Shown here piece by piece: positions 59,406 to 64,000 of a stretch of 64,000 nt of DNA. The stretch comes from Orobanche coerulescens. Lineage: Eukaryota; Streptophyta; Magnoliopsida; Lamiales; Orobanchaceae. The notes under the pieces are model-generated. The model was not told the origin of the DNA. It did no database searches and saw only the letters and a list, made by a program, of their open reading frames with translations. Position 1 is the stretch's first letter. Each line of letters begins with the position of its first letter. The position numbers and the translations under genes were made by a program. The stretch is taken from assembly GCA_033398695.1 (NCBI GenBank), contig CM065814.1:77332358-77396357 (forward strand), written 5' to 3'.

Positions 59406-60097
59406 TGTAATATCCGCAATTTCGGATTTCCGGTAATTTTCTTTTTTCAGCGGAGGTCTATATCGGCGACTTTCTTGGGACCGTTTCATCATTCTGAGAA
59501 TGATTAATTCTGCACTTTTTGTCATCCGAGTCCGTTTCGGTATTGTTTTGTTGAGTCTCGTGTTTCTTAACGACTTTTCCGCACTCGAGTTCGATTCTTG
59601 TGAATCTCGTCCCATATTACTGTTTCGAGTTTCCCGTAAGTCCGTATAACTTTGTTAGACATGTTGTGAACTTCGTTTTGGTTATTCGATCACGTATCGT
59701 GATTTTCGGACGTTTTGGGCCATTTTCGTAATTTCCCAAAGTTTGGGGTAATTACTTTCCGTTGTCGAATTTCGAGCCTGCGGGTGGTCGGAATCATGTG
59801 TTCACTTAGTGCTCGGATTCATCTTTGCGAGAACTTCGTAACTGTATCTTCGTTTCATATTCAGGTTCGGGTTTCGGGGTCGTCCGGGCCGTTGGAGTTG
59901 GCCACGTCCGAGTCACAGCCGCAGCAGGTACTGGCCTGGCCGAGTTATGGCCGTAAGGTGCCGGTTACGGCCGTAAGTGATCTGCAGGCATGGCCTGACG
60001 AATGCCGGTTACGGCCGTAAGGGCCGAGAGTTACGGCCGTACGAGTGCCAGGCAGCTTCTTGACGAATGCCGGTTACGGCCGTAAGGACCTGCCGGG
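59406..60097 (+). repeat. LTR fragment F (plus strand start)
   Basis: Starts TGTAATATCCG like the G and E LTRs and runs 692 bp until E begins. It contains at least five TTACGGCCGTAA palindromes or half-copies at about 59944-60088. Body sequence is unlike the other LTRs: more GC-rich, with many ttcg steps. The rest of F must lie right of the window if E is an insertion. Confidence 0.65.
59940..60090. promoter_or_regulatory. TTACGGCCGTAA palindrome cluster in F
   Basis: Copies at about 59947 (atggccgtaa), 59964 (full), 60009 (full), 60029 (ttacggccgta) and 60073 (full), within tandem-like context (gacgaatgccgg repeated). Same architecture as the arrays of G and H but with a GC centre. Confidence 0.85.
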
Positions 60098-60951
60098 TGT
60101 AACACCCCCTAATCCTATTGGGTTATTACAGTGCCGTGGACCCCACACCAGGAGATCCACCAGGCTAACACGAACAAAAATACAACTTAACTGACCAAAA
60201 GGGGAATCACAATCCCTACACTGACATCCAACATAATATTCCGATATGGAATTTCAATGACAACAGTGGGCCTACATGGCCCAAATACAATACAACGACA
60301 TCCACGAGCCTTGCTCGGATAATACAAAATGACAATAACTGACAAAACTGGAGTACTCCAACTGCCTGACTGACATGAACACCAAAACATCTCGGACTAG
60401 TATCGCTTGAATGCCTCGTCGCCACCGTCATGCCCCTGTGTCTCAACTCTCTCCTCGCAAACACCTAAAACATGAAAACATGCTCCGCCCCCACGGGGTC
60501 AGTCATCCAGATAATGATTATCAAATACATGTACAACATGATATGCATCCAAAGGGCAGAATGAATAGTATAGTAATCGTAATACGAGATGCTCACAAAC
60601 CAAAGTAAGAATCGAGCATTCGTGGAATACTATGCCCACGGCATCCGATCAATACCTGCTCAACAGGTTAGAACACAAGTGCCCAACGGCGAATCATCAA
60701 TACAGAACACAACAATACATCACCCGAAGGAAACCCAAGCCAAACACTGAAATAGATACGAATCACAATGCCCGAAGGCTCAGCGGGAATACCGATACAT
60801 CACAATGGCCTTAATAAATTAATGTACCCAAGTTGTTTATCATCATAATACCTCGAATGTCACTCACCAAGTCATCAATCACCACAATGGCCCGAAGCCA
60901 AAACAGCCCAAGCCGTACCAATGAGGGCCGGCCACGGCACGGCCGTATCAC

Positions 60952-61202
60952 AATGAGATCATCCAATGACCGTGACTCGAATTGCAGTGCCGGGAAACCA
61001 ACCGCGAGGGTTCAAGCCCCAGACTTACCCATAATGAGATCACTCAAGGACCGTGACTCCATCAATTGTAGGTGTTGGGAAACCAACCGCGAAGGTTCAA
61101 GCCCCAAGCTTACCCATAATGAGATCATTAACATGACCGTGACCTACTGAATTGTAGGTGTTGGGAAACCAACCGCGAAGGTTCAAGCCCCAAGCTTACC
61201 CA
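60952..61202. repeat. Three-copy tandem repeat in E LTR (81-85 bp)
   Basis: Units start aatgagatca at 60952, 61033 and 61118 and share gaccgtgac, gggaaaccaaccgcga and ggttcaagcccca..cttaccca. Confidence 0.85.
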
Positions 61203-61315
61203 TCGAGCACTAGCCGAGACTAGTCTCCAAAACATAATTAATCACAACAGTAACAATCCCAAGATTACCAAACTCACAAGAATTACAGCATGCTGCCTTG
61301 AGTCGGCCAACACGA

Positions 61316-61960
61316 CAACAATAACTCACGGATGGGCTCCGTCCACGGCGGTCCCAATTCAAATACCTCGACTGTCTTGGAATGGCCAATCGATCACAAC
61401 AACTCAACGGATGGAAACTATCCTTGACAATCCCAATTCAATACATCGATTACCTTTAGAACGGTCAATCGATAACGATGACACAACGGATGGGAATTAT
61501 CTTCGATAATCCCAATTAAATATGTCGATTGCCTTAGAACGGTCAACCGATAACCAATGATACAACGGATGGGAATTATCTTCGATAATCCCAAATAAAT
61601 ACATCGATTGCCTTAGAACGGTCAACCGATAACCAATGATACAACGGATGGGAATTATCTTCGATAATCCCAATTAAATACATCGATTACCTTAGAACGG
61701 TTAATCGATAACCAATGATACAACGGATGGGAATTATCTTCGATAATCCCAATTAAATAGATCGATTAACTTAGAACGGTTAATCGATAACCAATGATAC
61801 AACGGATGGGAATTATCTTCGATAATCCCAATTAAATACATCGATTAACTTAGAACGGTTAATCGATAACCAATGATACAACGGATGGGAATTATCTTCG
61901 ATAATCCCAATTAAATACATCGATTACCTTAGAACGGTTAATCGATAACCAATGATACGG
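61316..61960. repeat. 79-bp tandem repeat array in E LTR (at least 8 copies)
   Basis: The anchor CGG of acaacggatggg recurs at 61329, 61408, 61487, 61566, 61645, 61724, 61803 and 61882, exactly 79 bp apart each time. The first two copies are diverged, the last five nearly identical. Each unit has two inverted repeats: GGGAATTATC with GATAATCCC, and ATCGATTA with TAATCGAT. Confidence 0.95.
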
Positions 61961-63404
61961 TAGAATAGATATCCCGGCGTTCTAAACCGACCACCGAAAC
62001 AGATATGATAACGAATATATCAAACACCTTCAATCGGCCAATGCAACATCATAGTAATAGTTTCAATTCAATAATAACGATTCAACGATGCCTCAGAACG
62101 ACATTAGCGTCAACAATAATAATCGATACATCGATACCGCGATCCGGCTATCGACAACAAGAATCTCAATGCCTTAAACCGGCCGTTAACGAATAACAAT
62201 CACAACTGGTAAAATCAATGAAGGGTATTGTATCAAACAATCCCCAAATATCAATAAATCACGAAGAGACTATGTCTCGAAATGATACAACACATTCATA
62301 CACATATATGATAACATTAATCTCATTGACCAGTACAAGTATAAAACTTGCCTCAAACCGAAGGTGAGAAAGTCCTTCCACGATCTACGTCCTGGTACGA
62401 AACGACGAACGGCGCCTCCCGACGATCACAAACACTCGAACAACCTTGAATGAAAACGATTCATTCAAAAACACAAAATCAATAGAAAACAACGACAAGG
62501 ACAAAGCCCGATTCAAACACGAATCGATCACGCCGCACGAACGAATATCATAGTCCTCAACTATGAATTCTAACATTCTCCAACACCTCGATGATCAATT
62601 AACATGATCATTACGTTCTTAACACTTGTGAAATCCATTCAACAAGATTCATTTAAGAACAATCATCAAAACAAACATCTCAAAGTGATAATATCACCAA
62701 TATCATCAAATTGATCCTCCTACAATGATAATATTATCAATATTATCATTATCACCCCAAGAACATCATCAACTCAATAACCATGATGTTTGAAATAAAA
62801 ATCCTTCATCATATCCTCATGAATTCGGATTAAACCACAAGATTCACTCAACCATTTCCAAATTATGATAATCATCTCCTAAATCATCATAAATCCTTAC
62901 TAAAATGGTTAAAATCTTTCAAGAACACCACCAACAAGAATAATCATCTCAAGACTTATGTTAATCATATAACAATCTTAACATAATCCTTCCTAGACAT
63001 GATTAAAAACCTCCCAACAATCTAAAACATCAAGAACATAATCATACTCAAGCTATACCAACATGTTCTTCATCAAAAGTTTATCAAAACCATGAAGAAT
63101 CATGATATACTCCATGAATCAAACAATACCCGAAGAAAACAACAACAAAAACTCGAAAATCACTTGAAGAACAAGAGATTGAGGGAACTTACCAAAGAAG
63201 AACAAGAAGAAGCCTCCAAACACCAAAGGGGCACCAACAAGCTTCTAACTTCAAGCTTCAATCCAAGCTAGGATGATCAAGATCGAGTTGGAAGAGGCTA
63301 AACATCAATAACAAGTCCAAACGGACGGTTCTAGGGAGAGAAAAAATGTTTTGGTTCGTGAGGAAATGAAAGACGAAACCAAGATAAATAGACTGACCAA
63401 TTCA
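61961..63404 (-). other. E LTR body without recognised features
   Basis: AT-rich, very poor in ORFs, many atcat/aatcatc steps. No gene, repeat array or promoter signal that I can support. It includes the stretch expected to be R/U5 in minus orientation. Confidence 0.5.
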
Positions 63405-63770
63405 TTACGTACGTTATACACTATGGTTAACGTACGTAAGAGGCATTACGTATGCTATACTAAGACATTAAAGTACGTAATGAAAAATCCAGAACTAACT
63501 GGACTAAAATACGAAGGCCTTAACGTACGTAAACAAGAACTTATTACGTACGTTAACAAGACCTACATTACGTACGTAGAGCTCACCTCTTAACGAACGT
63601 AAGGGTCCTGGATCGCAATAGTGAGCTCCGATCGGTAGATGCTCGGGACCCACCTACCGAAAGTGACTACGAGGAAGGTTCCTCACCTACCAAGCATTAC
63701 GTACGTAACCCACAGCATAACGTACGTAATACTCAGCCCATAACGTACGTAAGTCTACCCATGTAGCGTA
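63405..63770. promoter_or_regulatory. Palindrome array in U3 of E LTR
   Basis: TTACGTACGTAA variants at about 63405, 63430, 63520, 63542, 63567, 63697, 63718 and 63741, with one gcgtacgttaag near 63767. Minus-strand sense places it near the start of the LTR, upstream of an AT-rich tract (63380-63400), as in D, G and H. Confidence 0.8.
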
Positions 63771-63982
63771 CGTTAAGGCTAGTGTACTTAGCCAAAAATC
63801 CAAACTCTCCAACCATCATTCAAACGACGAAACTAACCCGACGCCAACTATAATATTTTGATCCCAAAATATTCCAATACAATATACATTGTATCAGTCC
63901 AAAACAACAACATTTGTACAATTCCAAATGAATATGTACAACTCAACAGTAACACGAAAAAAAATTATCCCCGGATATTACA

Positions 63983-64000
63983 TACTCCCCCCCTTAAAAA
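63983..64000 (-). promoter_or_regulatory. Polypurine tract of E (minus strand) and start of its internal region
   Basis: tactccccccccttaaaaa on the plus strand is TTTTTAAGGGGGGGGAGTA on the minus strand, like the tracts of G and H. The window ends here. Confidence 0.85.

Larger units (their letters stand above)
60098..63982 (-). repeat. Gypsy-like E 3' LTR (minus strand)
   Basis: Long LTR, 3885 bp. Plus-strand ends are TGTAACACCCC (60098) and GGATATTACA (63982). A minus-strand purine tract follows at 63983-63995, so the internal region is to the right, outside the window. Inside: a three-copy 81-85-bp repeat (60952-61202), the 79-bp repeat array (61316-61960), and a palindrome cluster (63405-63770). 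No coding sequence. CCGGG (60093-60097) is the possible target duplication. Confidence 0.75.

Noticed and set aside
61010..61185. ggttcaagcccc repeated three times, resembling a tRNA/SINE B box
   Set aside because: No A box at the right distance, no cloverleaf, and the motif is part of a larger 81-85-bp LTR repeat.
60952..61960. Regularly spaced repeats that could suggest a CRISPR array
   Set aside because: Plant LTR context; units are contiguous with no variable spacers, so this is tandem duplication.
1..64000. A host gene or endogenous pararetrovirus
   Set aside because: All recognisable coding sequence belongs to LTR, LINE or CACTA elements; no movement protein or pararetroviral coat motif and no host gene exon structure found.

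Overview
The window is plant nuclear DNA from what looks like a large, repeat-rich angiosperm genome, most likely a eudicot. I see no host gene, tRNA or rRNA. Nearly every base can be assigned to transposable elements nested inside one another. The evidence is plant Ty3/gypsy chromovirus polyproteins (Tekay/Del-like, with a C-terminal chromodomain), initiator-Met-tRNA primer sites, a CACTA DNA transposon with PF02992-type transposase, a SIRE-like Ty1/copia LTR, and a plant RTE-type LINE tail.

Layout, using working names. Copia end 1-1830, inserted in the 5' LTR of gypsy A (visible 1831-9685, + strand). A sits in the leader of gypsy B (visible 9691-18581, + strand). B sits in one LTR of gypsy C (18582-23400, - strand, internally deleted, carrying a LINE at 19349-20277). 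C abuts and probably interrupts the 3' LTR of D (- strand, 23401-25202, internal 25203-27389 and 57939-58276). D has no recognisable coding sequence. D's internal region received gypsy G (27390-57933, + strand, target duplication CTTAC on both sides). G's 5' LTR holds a CACTA element (28328-39134, 3-bp duplication TAT; the 3' LTR is the empty-site control). G's pol holds gypsy H (44697-53720, duplication GTAAC). D's 5' LTR starts at 58277 and is broken at 59406 by LTR fragment F (59406-60097), itself broken by the 3.9-kb LTR of E (60098-63982, - strand), whose internal region begins at the right edge. Up to five nesting levels are visible on the left arm (D > C > B > A > copia) and three on the right.

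How the parts work: the gypsy elements follow the usual order LTR, PBS, gag, protease, RT, RNase H, integrase, chromodomain, purine tract, LTR. All gag-pol copies are broken by stops, frameshifts or lost catalytic residues, so none looks autonomous. The CACTA element carries a broken TNP2-type transposase and an intron-bearing second gene of the Transposase_24 type between near-perfect 31-bp termini.

The most interesting structure lies outside the coding regions. (1) Six separate LTR families carry dense arrays of short CpG-containing palindromes, mostly just upstream of the TATA box; each family uses its own variant (TTACGTACGTAA, TTAGCGTACGCTAA, TTAGCGCACGCTAA, TTACGGCCGTAA). (2) A small hairpin between the end of pol and the purine tract is kept in all six elements whose 3' end is visible, with paired changes in both arms. 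(3) E's LTR has at least eight copies of a 79-bp unit, each with two inverted repeats. (4) B has an unidentified ORF between its leader and gag. These come from reading by eye; no alignment or database search was run.
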